The notes under the pieces are model-generated. The model had not been told where the DNA came from. It saw only the letters and a list, made by a program, of their open reading frames with translations, and did not search any database. 64,000 nucleotides of DNA from positions 12,896,001-12,960,000 of the forward strand of contig NC_052620.1 of the NCBI RefSeq assembly GCF_016545825.1. The letters run 5' to 3'. The position numbers were made by a program, and so were the translations under genes. Positions 1 through 10,729 of this stretch are shown in pieces (the stretch's first letter is position 1; each line of letters begins with the position of its first letter). The stretch comes from Eucalyptus grandis. Its lineage: Eukaryota > Streptophyta > Magnoliopsida > Myrtales > Myrtaceae.

Positions 1-393
1 CATGACTTCTAATAAATCTACATGCTAATTTTATGTCTTTAACATTTGACACGTTCAATGTCAAAGAAAACTTAATGTTCAAGTGCTAGAAAAGAAGCAT
101 GAGAAAAAAGCTAAAAAGAAGTAATTGCAAATACAGTATATTTCATGAATATACAATTTCTGGTCTCCATGAAATTGGGCCTGAATGATAAACTTTTTTG
201 AACTATTTTAGAAAGAATTACAGCATGCTGGTGAATGGATGTTTAAAAAATAGAAAGATACTGTGGTCATTTATGACATTTTATTCGTCTAATTTAGTAT
301 TTACTCCATTCTGCGTAATTCTGTTATTTCTGTTGATAACGGTGAACTTCTTAAAATATATAATAGTTAATTGCCAATATTATGGTAGTGCAG
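1..393. other. Non-coding flank
   Basis: AT-rich sequence with no reading frame that looks coding. It ends in a plausible 3' splice site (pyrimidine-poor tract, then CAG at 391-393) that would serve the exon-like segment starting at 394. I see nothing else here. Confidence 0.5.
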
Positions 394-585
394 GTTTTGG
401 CCGCTGTCATCAAGGCAGGTGCTTCTAGAGAGCATGAGATTCTTGCGGAAATTAGAGATGCTGTTTTTATGTTTATACGTAAAATGGAACCAAAGAGAGT
501 TTTGGATACCATGCTCGTCTCACGTGTCAGGATATTGTATATTCGGTCTTTGCTTGCTAGATCACCAGAGCTGCAGTCTATCAAG
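394..585 (+). CDS. Orphan internal exon of an unidentified protein
   Basis: A 192-base segment (64 codons, no stop, phase 0 at both ends) bounded by CAG before 394 and a good donor GTAACA at 586. The peptide runs from VLAAVIKAGA to RSPELQSIK and is rich in alternating hydrophobic and basic residues, like a helical repeat (HEAT-type) protein. I do not recognise the family. No partner exon with matching phase was found downstream: the next coding-like DNA is a retrotransposon scrap at 664. It could be the edge of a gene lying left of the window, or an exon stranded by rearrangement. The clean splice borders and lack of stops argue that it was once a real exon. Confidence 0.45.
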
Positions 586-663
586 GTAACAGTTTTGGAT
601 ATCTCCTTTAGGCTTCAATTTCTGCTGTCAGCATTTAATAATATGCATGTTATGGCTATACAG

Positions 664-855
664 GTAGATTATTTGCTGGAGAAGTATGCTGCGCTATATG
701 TTAAAAAAATAGTACGACTGCATGGTGTCCCCGTAACTATAACATCGGATTGAGACCCACGATTCACATGGAATTTCTAGAGGAGCCTCCAAGTTGCTTT
801 AGGGACCATGCTCTAGTAAAGTACTGCCTTTCACCCAAAGACTCCTGACCAACAA
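664..855 (+). pseudogene. Ty3/gypsy integrase core fragment
   Basis: Conceptual translation gives VDYLLEKYAALYV, then RLHGVPVTITSD, an in-frame stop, DPRFTWNF, another stop, RSLQVALGT and STAFHPKTPDQ. This matches the second half of the integrase catalytic core in the element at 21.2-21.5 kb (RIDYQMDKLAKIYV, IRLHSIPITITSD, FHPQTDGQTER). The conserved second catalytic Asp region (ITSD) is present, but at least three stops interrupt about 190 bases. It is a dead scrap of a chromovirus-like Ty3 element with no LTR visible nearby. An ATG-initiated frame at 382-753 fuses it artificially to the exon at 394-585. Confidence 0.8.
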
Positions 856-1623
856 TGACCAATAATCTTTACATGTTCTTGTTTTTTACATTGATAGACT
901 TATAACACAATTTTTCTTTTGATACAGTGCTATAGTAGTGAACAGTAGCTGTTACACTACAGCTACGGTAGAGATTAGTGACTGCTACTATGTTGCAATG
1001 GCCAATTATACAAGCACACTTTTTACAACATAGAATCAATAAAGAATAATAATTTAGCTTCATGTGTGATCTTCAATCAAATCCTAGGGCATGGAGCCAC
1101 TGGTCTTCATCAGAGCTGTTAGAATTATATCCAATTTTCTCGAATTGGTACGTTTAATGAGTCAATATACGTCCAGTTTTTTAAGTTGGCTATGTTCTGT
1201 GGATTCTAGATGCTGATGAGAGCTTGCTAAGATGTTAGTGGAACCACTAAAAGTGCTTTTCTCAGGATTATCTCCATATTTTACCTGTGTCATTTGATGA
1301 GCTTATCCACTCCTTCAATTTCTAGATTTAATTTATGCTTTTAATCTAGACAACTTTTGTCTTTTTGAAGACTAATGAGGACTTGTCGAACCATCTGTGA
1401 AGCTTAAAGAAATGTTTGGTTGGGGTAGATTCTCGAGCAGAGGTAAAGGGCTTTCACTGTCGAGGCCTAGATTGAGTGCAAGTTGTAATTCATTATGGTG
1501 AAATTTGCAGGTAGTAACTTTCTACAAGGAAAATTAACATTCAGCCTATTAATAGTTCTTCGCATGGGGTTGTGTTCCTTGGCGGTCACATGTAAGCGAA
1601 GTCGGCAGTGGCGAGTGCAATCA

Positions 1624-1760
1624 GAGTTAAGGCAGTGGCACGTGGGGGTGGAGGGGGTGGTTCTTAGCTGTGCAAAAAGAAAACGTGCCGCGACAATATA
1701 AGTATCTAACTCTAGACGATGATGCTTCATACTGGGAGACTGAAATTGATAGTTGGGTTC
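1624..1760 (-). repeat. GC-rich segment, copy 1
   Basis: This segment aligns with 7129-7214. Shared blocks include GTTAAGGC..GTGG at one end and ACTGGGAGACTGAAA..GATA.TTGGG at the other. Copy 1 carries roughly 55 extra bases in the middle. The minus-strand frame covering it (1467-1766) has no recognisable domain and is probably fortuitous. The pair looks like duplicated promoter or 5'-leader DNA of a minus-strand gene; that interpretation is inference. Confidence 0.55.
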
Positions 1761-3646
1761 TGACAAAATCCGTGTGATACATATGGATCTTTAGAACTAA
1801 TTCTAATGTAGGGTTTGAAGGAGAATGGTGGGATTTTGATTATAGGGTGATTCTTATCTGATTATTTTGAATTGATATTTTCACATGAGAAATTTTCTTT
1901 CTACTTGCAAAGAGCTCTTTTCTATGAGGAAACACAAGTTTGTTAATTTGTGAAATGAGCCAGCCACATTCCAAATGGAAAAATTACGTATCTTTCAATT
2001 GACATGGGGAGAGCTATCTCCTGTCGCGAGAAATGTGTCCTTTGTAAAATGACGTGAATACTTGCGGGAAGGACAAAACATCTTCTAACTTTTCCTTTAC
2101 AGCAAAATATCAAACAATTATATTGAGATTTTTTTAAACGATGCCACATTTTAAATCTTGTGGTTCCTTGAATTTTTAACGAATTTCAATTTTGTTTTGT
2201 TTAAGCATGGGTACAATTTCCAAAGATTACGTATATAAGACCGAAACAAAGTAAAGGTAGAAAAGCACAATGGGTAATTCTAGATAGGGCAACGTGAATA
2301 AATTACCTAGAACTTTATATTATTTAAATCGATTTTTACTTTTAGGATGTTTAGAGCGCGCTCAACATCACAATATTATGGTACATTCCTATTGTCAGGG
2401 TGGGAGGATTGTTAATGTCATTTAATTATGTTAGGGACGAGAAAATATAGACATAAAATTTGCTAGACGTTGGCTATATTATCTTGTGATTACTGCTGTA
2501 ATAATTTTCCTTTCCATGTTTGCGAAATCTTTCTGTAAATACGAAATTGGGGCAACTATGCTAATCTTGAGAGTACTATCGAAGTGATTTGCTTTTTGAT
2601 GTTTACGTTTGCTGTTTGTGCATAAGGTTTAAGGGGTCCCCGTTGGTAGTCCTATATGACTAGTGAGCTTCGCTGGGCAAGGTGGTGCGTTTCAATCTGC
2701 TCTTCCAAAGAATCTCGGGCCTCGAGGACCCTTGTGCCAACGCTGAGGTCCCAAAAGCCTTAAACCAAATTTAACATTTTTAAAGTCCCTTAGCTTAATG
2801 ATTTTTTTTCCTCCAACTTTACCCTCGCTTATTCTTTTGTATACTTATTTTGCTCTCATCCTATTGTTCATCATCTCTCTTTGAACCAAACACACTCATC
2901 ACCTCCCCAATTTTGGTCGATGCAAACCCAAAGTTGATGGTCATCAAGGGTCGATTATTGCAATTCTATTGAGCGAGATCTGGAGAGTCAAAGGTTACAC
3001 GAGGCTCACCTACCCTCGACCTATAATCTTTAACACTTCTTTTCATTAAGCATTTCTCAAGTTATTTCACAATTAATCAATTCACAAACTTGGGTAATAA
3101 ATGCTCTATCCAAATTTATGCAATGAAATATGCTCTATATCTCTTTTTTCCTTTTTTATAAATATGATGCAATGCTATGCATTTCATAACTAATAGTGGA
3201 TATTTCGACCAAAGGAAAAAAAAAATCTGTCACTGTCTATAGACAAAAAAAAGGAACTTACAAATTGAAAGAAAAGATGAGTAGCACTCACGTTTGATTG
3301 TAATACCAACAATAAAAGCTACTTCGAGCTGACAAACTCAACAACAAGGCTCAATTTACCAAACAACACAGTTTTCACAATTAGAGAGACCTACGAAGCA
3401 TCGTTATTGACACGAAATAATCACTGGTCCATTGTGGACTCTCCATTAAAGGATGGGCATGCTCTTTTTCTGAGGATATATTAAGGAAGAAAAGCTAACA
3501 ATTTCGACTTTCCACCCTTGGACTAACAGAAACAAAATCACTATTATACTCAAGAATCCGAACTGAATTAGAGATGGCCGCATGGAACAAAAGTGGATCT
3601 CCCTATCCTCATTAGACAAATTACAAATGTCCATCTGGTACATCTC

Positions 3647-3746
3647 CTAATCATCCGGTGCGTTTGTGTTGGGCTGGTAGACTGCAGCATGGCTCTGCTG
3701 CTGCTGCTCCTGCTCATCTCGTCTGCGCTGCCTCCACTTTTTCCAT
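3647..3746 (-). CDS. Possible terminal exon of an unknown gene
   Basis: On the minus strand an acceptor (AAATAG) precedes a frame reading WKKWRQRRRDEQEQQQQ, then SHAAVYQPNTNAPDD and a TAG stop at 3647-3649. A short basic stretch, a Gln-rich stretch and a hydrophilic end are typical of a cytosolic C-terminal tail. I do not recognise the family. No exon immediately upstream (higher coordinates) was identified, so this may be a remnant or a chance frame containing a CAG/CTG trinucleotide tract at about 3687-3714. Confidence 0.3.
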
Positions 3747-4802
3747 CTATTTCATTTTATGAGGAAAGAAGATTCAGCATAAGCCCAGTCAAATATTATA
3801 ATGTCTTGAATTCAACAGGATACGGAATATGGTTACAAGTTTAGCAAATCCAAGGATACCAATTGACGCCTTTCCGAGATAAATACTAATCTAGAAAAGT
3901 ATCTTTGTTCGGCAAGCAAGATCAATGACCATATGATCTTTTGTCTTCTCGATACTGGAAAATGTCATATCAATCGATTCGATAATAAACGAGAACTGTC
4001 AAAAAAGGGTTGCCTACCCAAGATCTAAGTAGTAGACCCTAAAGCATAATCATGTCAACTATCCTAAAATGAAATATGAGATGGTTGATTCTTAACAACT
4101 TGAGTCACGTGAAGTAGACTGTTTGTTCACAGGTCATCACATAGACAAGTGACAAGCATCAAAGGGAGAGGAGCCACAATATCTTTTGACAGGTAGGGGA
4201 CAAATACTAAAATAATAGGAGGTTGTGTAGATCACCCAAAAATTCATGAAATCACACAACAGGGGAACTCTCCATCTCGTGCGAAATGCAAAAACAGACT
4301 TCTAAACAAGCAATTTACTACATATTCACGTCCTGCTATAAACCGTGATCAAGATTAAAATGAATAAATTTGTACACATGTTGATTTATAGTATAAGAAA
4401 CTAGTGTACATGGGCAATAAGTCCACAAATGGAAAAAGAATCTCCTCAAGCAAGCAGCAAGACCAATCCAATGTCCATCCATCACCATTAAAATGTAGAT
4501 GAGAGGAAAACTCACAGAAAGTAAGGAAAATCTTGGCATGAATTGATCTCTGGAATTCATTTTGAAAAGGCAAAGGTCGACAACATAGACACAGTTTCCT
4601 AATGAAAGAATTTTCTTCCCTCATCAAGCAGTCCAACCTTCAAAAATAGAGGAACAAGAGCATCAAATCAGATACTTGTATCAAAGTAAATGCATCATTA
4701 CAAAATTAAAGGAACTGCAAGGTCTAGATAATCAGAAAAATCTCAAGGGGCAAGAAACATTGCAGTTAACCATATGCATTATTGTTCATGACCAATAAGT
4801 GC

Positions 4803-4952
4803 CTAAAGGCATGTGTAAGGAGAAGAATTAATCGGCTGCAGTTGGTGACATAATGAGGTAAGAGGTAGATGATGCCTTGAACCGTCCATATTCACAATGA
4901 CATAATCCACTGCTGGCCACTGACTGCCATCAATGACTACAAAAGGAACCTG
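4803..4952 (-). CDS. Possible exon of an unknown gene
   Basis: On the minus strand, after a CTGCAG acceptor, a 150-base open frame begins VPFVVIDGSQWPAVDY, continues VIVNMDGSRHHLPLTS and stops at a TAG at 4803-4805. The hydrophobic VPFVVIDG start resembles coding sequence, but no family is recognised and no partner exons are firmly placed. It is only a candidate. Confidence 0.25.
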   Translation of the reverse strand, partial: QVPFVVIDGSQWPAVDYVIVNMDGSRHHLPLTSLCHQLQPINSSPYTCL

Positions 4953-7128
4953 CAGTCATACTAATAGACGTAAGCAAGTCCGACAGCTAAAGCGTAAGCT
5001 AATAATTGATTGCTCTCTTCTGACACATCAAATCAAAGTTTCTTGTCGTGCATAGTTATGACCATCAAGATTTGGAAAAAGCGTTACAAAAAGTAATTTA
5101 TAAAGACAATCTCAATAAGATGATCGTATAAAAACTTTTCTCGAGGAACCTTCAGTTCTGTCAGCCAACAAAAGAGGAATCTCTGACTTCAGAAATCTCA
5201 AATTTCCAACACATTATGTGAGTAAAGAAGAATAACAATTGAATTCTCAAGGCTGAAAAAGCGAAGCCTTGTAAAGTTGTCTCATATCTCTCAATATCTT
5301 TAGATTCGCCAACTATACTTCTATTTATATGTGAGGCAAGTAGTAGACTCCCTTCTACCATGATAGAACACATCAACCTTAACCTGCTATCAAGAAACTC
5401 AACTCTTCTGAAAGAATGGAACTCTCCCAGACTTTTAATTTGGATAAAGTACAAACTCTATCATGCACCATCCGGTTTTCAGGACACGAACACCATGTGA
5501 TGTCCCATGGCAACACCAATTTTGACATGTCTACCATCACAATTATATGTACAATCCCCTAGACATTTTTAGTGTCAAAGGCAAAAATAAGATTTGATAT
5601 TACATCTTAAAACCAGAAGGAGGCACATGGTTCCTAGCTGAAGACAAACATCATGTAATGTAATCCCACCCAAAGAACGAGTAACATAAGCTTTAACAGC
5701 AGCTTTCCAGTGAAATATAGCTTAAAAATAAGAACCAACTTCTGGAACAAATCTACTTACCATTCTTAGTGATGGGGATTTTTGTTCCTGCAAGGAACTG
5801 ATAAGATAGCCCCTAGATCTGAAGTCCATCCGAAAAATCCCTTTGACTCATTGTATATGCACTTCATAATAGGAATGAATCCATTTCAAAAAAGGCATGA
5901 TTGACAAAAGTAATTATAACTTCTAATGCATGAACTGCAATTTGCTCCGTTTTGCAAATTTCGCAAAATTAAGAGCGACCAACCCGTCCGATCATTGATG
6001 TTATAGTTTTCCAAAGAAAGAAGAAGTACAAAAGAGAAATTACTGCAAAGTTGCAGTGAGATCCATAGGGCGGATAACATGATATGCGGACCCACTCAAT
6101 TGGAACTCACAATTAGGCAAGAGAAAAGTATAGGCACCCGATGCATGTAAAAGCCCCTCATATATGAGAGGACACCTAACAGCAGGGAGACCCCGAATCC
6201 TAGATTTCTTTCTCTACTTTCTAAACATTGATCTTCTCCTTCGTTCAAACACTTTCTTCTTGCTTATTCTCTAGGTATGTAGATCAAATCAACGTTGTGA
6301 TTGTGTCTTCCCAAACCGGACTAGTATATCCTTAAGGCCCAAAGGCACTAGTGCATCCATCTCCAACGCCATTTAATTTCCCAAATAAGAATATCTCAAG
6401 AAGAAAGACGAAAGTGGCACATCTATCCTACTGCAACAAGTTACTCTGTTAGACTTCTCTTTTTTAATATTTCCTCCTTCCATGAAGACCACACTAGGTA
6501 CACTATGACAAAACACATCATACCTGCATAAGAAGGAATTCATATGCTAAACCAACGGTATTTGCTACAAGCTAGAAAACTCTCGACTTTCAAAACGTCA
6601 GGTTTACTTCACATAATAAAAGAAGAATTGAAGTAACACAACTATACCAGCAAATGCACTTATACCAGATGATGCGGCTAAGTCATGAATGCAGCAGCCT
6701 GCCTACGAATCATAAAATCCTCCATTGTCTCGACAGCCACTTATATTGAGACCAACCATTCAAAAAAGCAGTAACAAGACTAATTACACCAAATTCACAA
6801 GGGCTCCTCGATACTTTAGCAATCAAATTCGTTGGCAATACAAGACATGACTTGCTTACACTGACGCAAAGCACACAGACAGAACATCCGAACACGAGAC
6901 ATACATTTAGCCCGTGTAAACACCAAGTGAACACATAATTACGTAGCATACTCGAGTAAAACCAATCCATAGCATTGCGTGTACACACACTTACATTTTT
7001 GAGTCCTTTGTACAATCACCGCCCCATCGCGGAGAGCGGAGAGCGGAGGAGCTGGAGTGAACTTGACAATTGTGCGGGACGGCCGCGTCAGCAAGGGTGA
7101 GGCCAAGGACGGCGCCGTCGAATAGGAG

Positions 7129-7214
7129 TTAAGGCGGTGGTGGCGTGGGGGCGGATGGAGTGGCTCTTGACGGTGATGGTTCACAACTGGGAGACTGAAA
7201 CCGATAATTGGGCT
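7129..7214 (-). repeat. GC-rich segment, copy 2
   Basis: Second copy of the segment at 1624-1760, about 5.5 kb away in the same orientation. It lies in GC-rich DNA (7020-7220) that, read on the minus strand, ends in a strong donor-like AATG/GTAAGTG near 6990. That is compatible with a 5' exon or leader. Its 3' neighbour on the plus strand is the SINE at about 7286. Confidence 0.55.
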
Positions 7215-7285
7215 AATGGGCCGATCCTGGGCTAAGCCCAATTTCGGACAGTTCTTCACGTTAGAAGAGTTGCATCCTGTAACCA

Positions 7286-7474
7286 CCGCCTTGGTGGCCG
7301 CGATGGCTTGGGCTCTCTCCCCCTCATGAAGGGGAGGAGTTCGAATCCCCTCACGGTCACTTGGGGTCTTAAGTGTGACGTCGAGGTGATGGGTCCTCCA
7401 CTAGCGTCACTTCAGGGTTTACGCGCCGACTGCTGGTTATACAGGGTTCCCTGGGTATCAAAAAAAAAAAAAAA
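7286..7474 (+). mobile_element. tRNA-derived SINE
   Basis: A ~190-base element with an internal RNA polymerase III promoter. A-box-like ATGGCTTGGGC is at 7303-7313. B-box-like GAGTTCGAATCCC is at 7337-7349, about 34 bases apart as in tRNA-derived SINEs. It ends in a 15-base A tract (7460-7474). The head and tRNA-like part are GC-rich compared with the surroundings. I could not find a clear target duplication. The A tail ends only about 10 bases from the stop codon of the minus-strand receptor kinase, so it sits antisense in that gene's 3' region. Confidence 0.8.
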
Positions 7475-7493
7475 CGATAGCTATTTAAGCTAT
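7475..7493. other. Perfect hairpin across the kinase stop codon
   Basis: GATAGC, a 7-base AT-rich spacer and GCTATC form an inverted repeat. The TAA stop codon of the receptor-kinase frame (plus-strand TTA at 7485-7487) lies inside it, and the SINE tail abuts it. It may be chance. Confidence 0.4.
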
Positions 7494-7900
7494 CGGCGGT
7501 TCATCTCGTTCATGTAAACCCAATGCAAAGAGTTTCTTCCTAATCCGGTGCAACTGATTTGCAGCTTCATTGATGCTCATCCGTATTCTTGGCACTTGGT
7601 ACGAACAAGCAACTCCAATGTTATACACCATAACCAAACATTCTTGAAATATGTTATCCCCTTCGGAAGACCAATGCCGACGACTATAGGAGCCTAAATG
7701 GCTCTCTATTTCTTGAAGCAAAAAGCTGTCCGTGATTTCTAACACTCGTTCAGGCAAAGCTTCTGTGACAAAACTATGAAGAGTCAAATTATCTCTGAAT
7801 TTGTCATCAGTGGGACTCAAACCTGTGAATATCTCCAATAATAGAATGCCGAAACTATAGACATCTCCTTCTCTTGAAACTTTGCATCCCGTTGCATATT

Positions 7901-7944
7901 CTGCCACACATTTTGATCAGAGTCCAAATCAAATTAAATCAAAG

Positions 7945-8002
<58 letters not shown>
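7901..8002 (-). other. Intron of the receptor kinase, CT-rich from the donor
   Basis: A 102-base GT-AG intron splits the Glu codon of YAPPEYATG, the conserved intron site in subfamily XII kinases. The donor CAG/GTT is followed at once by the CT tract at 7947-8000; the acceptor is GGCAG. The boundaries restore the reading frame perfectly. Confidence 0.85.
7947..8000. repeat. (GA)27 microsatellite
   Basis: An uninterrupted GA/CT dinucleotide run of about 54 bases fills half of the kinase intron and starts three bases from its 5' splice site on the coding strand. Confidence 0.95.
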
Positions 8003-10729
8003 CTGGTGGAGCATAACCCACTGTCCCTCTAAGACCCATTGAGCTCATTTGATTATCTACAGTATCAAGGGATGATTCATGAAGGAATTTCACCAATCCA
8101 AAGTCGCCAACATGTGCGACCATCTCAGCATCTAAGAGGATATTGCTTGGCTTTAAATCACAATGAACGATGGGAATGTGGCACTGGTGATGAAGATAAT
8201 CTAGTGCGAAGCAACATCGATTGCAATATTTATCCTCCATATGAAATTCAACTTTTTCGGAAGCATATTCCCATGAGATGATGTTGCGTATGAGTGTAGC
8301 CACTGTTCCAAGCTTCCATTGTCCATGAATTTTTAGACTAGGGCCTTAAAATCATTTCCTTGGTAATCACTACTAGAGCAAACCGTAAGTATCTTCAAAA
8401 GATTTCGATGTTTGATGTTCTTTAATGCCTCACACTCAACTATAAAGCTATTCAGAGCACCACGACAGACTAAATGAAGCACTTTCACGGCAACAACCGT
8501 TCCATTGTCATTGAGTATCCCCCTATAAACAGAACCAAAGCCTCCAACGCCGATCAAATTTGCCGAAGAAAAACCTTCAGTTGCTTTTAGGAGTGTCCCG
8601 TAAGATACATTCAAATGTGAATCATCCATTGAACTTGAAACTGGTTCATTTACTTTCTTCTTCACCCAACAAAGATATATAAAAGCTGCAATAAGAGCCA
8701 TTCCAACAACTCCAGAAATGGTAGAAGCGACAACTATCACTATATTGATCTTTCTGCTTTTGAGGCTTTTGGAAATGCAGTTGGGGAGATGAAATTCCGG
8801 CAATCCGCCGCAGAGCTCATTGTTCCCAACAATGGAAGTACTGGTAGCATTCTTAAAGACTCCTTCACATGGTAGCATACCTTCAAACTTATTGTATGAC
8901 AAATTCAGACGTTCTAAGGATTGAAATACTGCTAAGAATTCTGGAATCTGACCTGATAAATTGTTGCGTGAAAGATCTAGTTCTCCGATGCCTCCTAATG
9001 ATTTGATTGATTGTGGAATCGACCCGTGGAAGAAGTTGCCTTCCATCCTCAATGATACCAACGAAGTGCAATCACCTAAACTATTTGGGATTTCACCTAC
9101 CAACAAATTGTCAGATATGTCCAACGCGGTCAAAGCTCTCAAGTTGCCAACTTCTGTGGGTAGAATCCCAGTCAGATAGTTATGAGACAAACACAAAAGG
9201 ATGGCTAATGATGAGAGACCAATAAGATGTGGGGGTATGGCACCACTAAGATTATTATAAGATAGATCAAGTTTATTAAGAGACCGGCACTTTGATATAC
9301 GTGAAGGAATTTGCCCATGAAAGTTGTTCCCACTAAGATCTAGGTTTATCATCTCGGTTAGATTTCCCAATGAAGATGGGATAGTCCCTCTGAGGTTGTT
9401 ACGACTCAACCCCAACTTCTTTAGATTTTGTAGATTCCCCAAATTTGAGGGGATAACACCTGAAAGTTGGTTGAAATTCAGAAATAATACCTCCAAGTTG
9501 ACAAGATTCCCAATTTCTTCTGGAATCTCACCAGATATTTGATTCATGGCTGTAGAAAATTGGTTCAAAGTGGTGGATAAATTACCTAGACATTTAGGTA
9601 ACACCCCACCAAACTTGTTAAAGCCGATATTCACTTCCTCTAGTTTGGTGATGTTAGTTAATGAGCAAAGGAAGCTCAAGTCTTCAGGTTTTCCACTTCC
9701 AACCTGATTTGTATACATTTGAAGAACTCTTAGCTTATACAAATTTCCCAATGATGGTAATTTCCCAGAAAATCCGTTAGTATCAATGCAAAGATAACGT
9801 AGTTCTGTGTAATTCGATATCGAGGGAGGAATCGGCCCCTCAAGTTGGTTGTCACCAACATCAAAAATTTCAAGTTTTGGGAGTTTGAGGCCCATACCTA
9901 TTGGAAGAGTCCCTTGTATCTGGTTGAGTCCAACCGAAAAAATAAGTAGTGAAGAGAGGTTGAATAAGGAAGGTGGAATTGTACCTGACAATATGTTAAA
10001 TGAAAGGAGAAGGAATTGCAAGTTTGTTAGGTGGCCTAGAACTTGGGGAATGCTCCCGCCCAAGTTGTTCCCTCCTAAAGAAAGTTTCTCCAGGGAAGAT
10101 AAATTGCCAATGAAGGAGGGCAAGTTCCCGGTTAAATTATTAACATGCAAAACTAAATCCTGGAGCTTCGTCAATGAACTGAGCTTCCTAGGAATTTCTC
10201 CAGTTAGCTCATTACGCAAAACCCAGAGTGCTAACAAGTCCAAGCAACCTGATATGTTTTTGGGAATTTCACCAACCAATGAATTGTTGTGTAGTAGTAA
10301 GATACGAAGGCGGTGCAACTGGCCGATTTGCGGAGGGATTGCATGATCGAGACTGTTGTTTTGGAGCCGCATTTTCTTCAAGAAGCTAAGATTCCCAATA
10401 TGAGGAGAGATTGATCCGGAGAGTCCTTGTGATTGTAAGTCCAGGACCGTGACCCTCCTGTGTCTCCGGCCGCATGTAACGCCATACCACTGGCAAAACT
10501 CAATACTATTGTTCCATGAGTTGAGCATGCAGAAAGGATCTCTGGTTATACTAGCCTTAAATGCGAGAAGTGCAAGTTTATCTGTTTGATTAGTAGTGGA
10601 AGAGACTTGGTTAAAGCAAAGTGCAAGAGCAATACAGAGAAGCACAGGGCATGATGGAAACTCTGCAGAACTAATGCCCGCAAGTTTCATGACTCGAAGC
10701 CCCAAAAAGTGGGTAAATTTGAGAAACAA

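Larger units (their letters stand above)
856..7285. other. Long gene-poor stretch with scattered exon-like pieces
   Basis: No continuous gene can be built. Besides the repeat copies listed separately, two minus-strand pieces look exon-like (3647-3746 and 4803-4952), and a strong minus donor (AATG then GTAAGTAG) lies at about 5758. These might belong to one degraded multi-exon gene transcribed from about 7.2 kb towards 3.6 kb, but phases and homology cannot be verified by eye. The rest is AT-rich and lacks coding bias. Confidence 0.35.
7485..10729 (-). pseudogene. LRR-XII receptor kinase (EFR/FLS2-like), kinase domain broken
   Basis: About 1034-1047 codons, normal for subfamily XII immune receptor kinases, which sense microbial patterns at the plasma membrane. 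The likely start is the second Met (10690), which opens a signal peptide (MKLAGISSAEF..LLCIALALCF). Then come LRRNT_2 (NQTDKLALLAFKASIT..NSWN, FCQWYGVTC), about 20 plant LRRs, a transmembrane segment (about 8690-8760) and a kinase. Kinase motifs: GVGGFGSVY, VAVKVL, IECEAL-type helix C, non-RD loop HCDLKPSN, DFGLVKF, GTVGYAPPEY. Two lesions: an in-frame TAA at 8333-8335 between helix C and the catalytic loop, and a 1-nt deletion at 8207/8208 (frame moves before ALDYLHHQ). The intron is at the family position. Without correction only an LRR-plus-TM protein with a partial kinase would be made. Confidence 0.9.

Noticed and set aside
382..753. 123-codon frame as one protein
   Set aside because: It reads through an exon donor into a retrotransposon scrap; the join is accidental.
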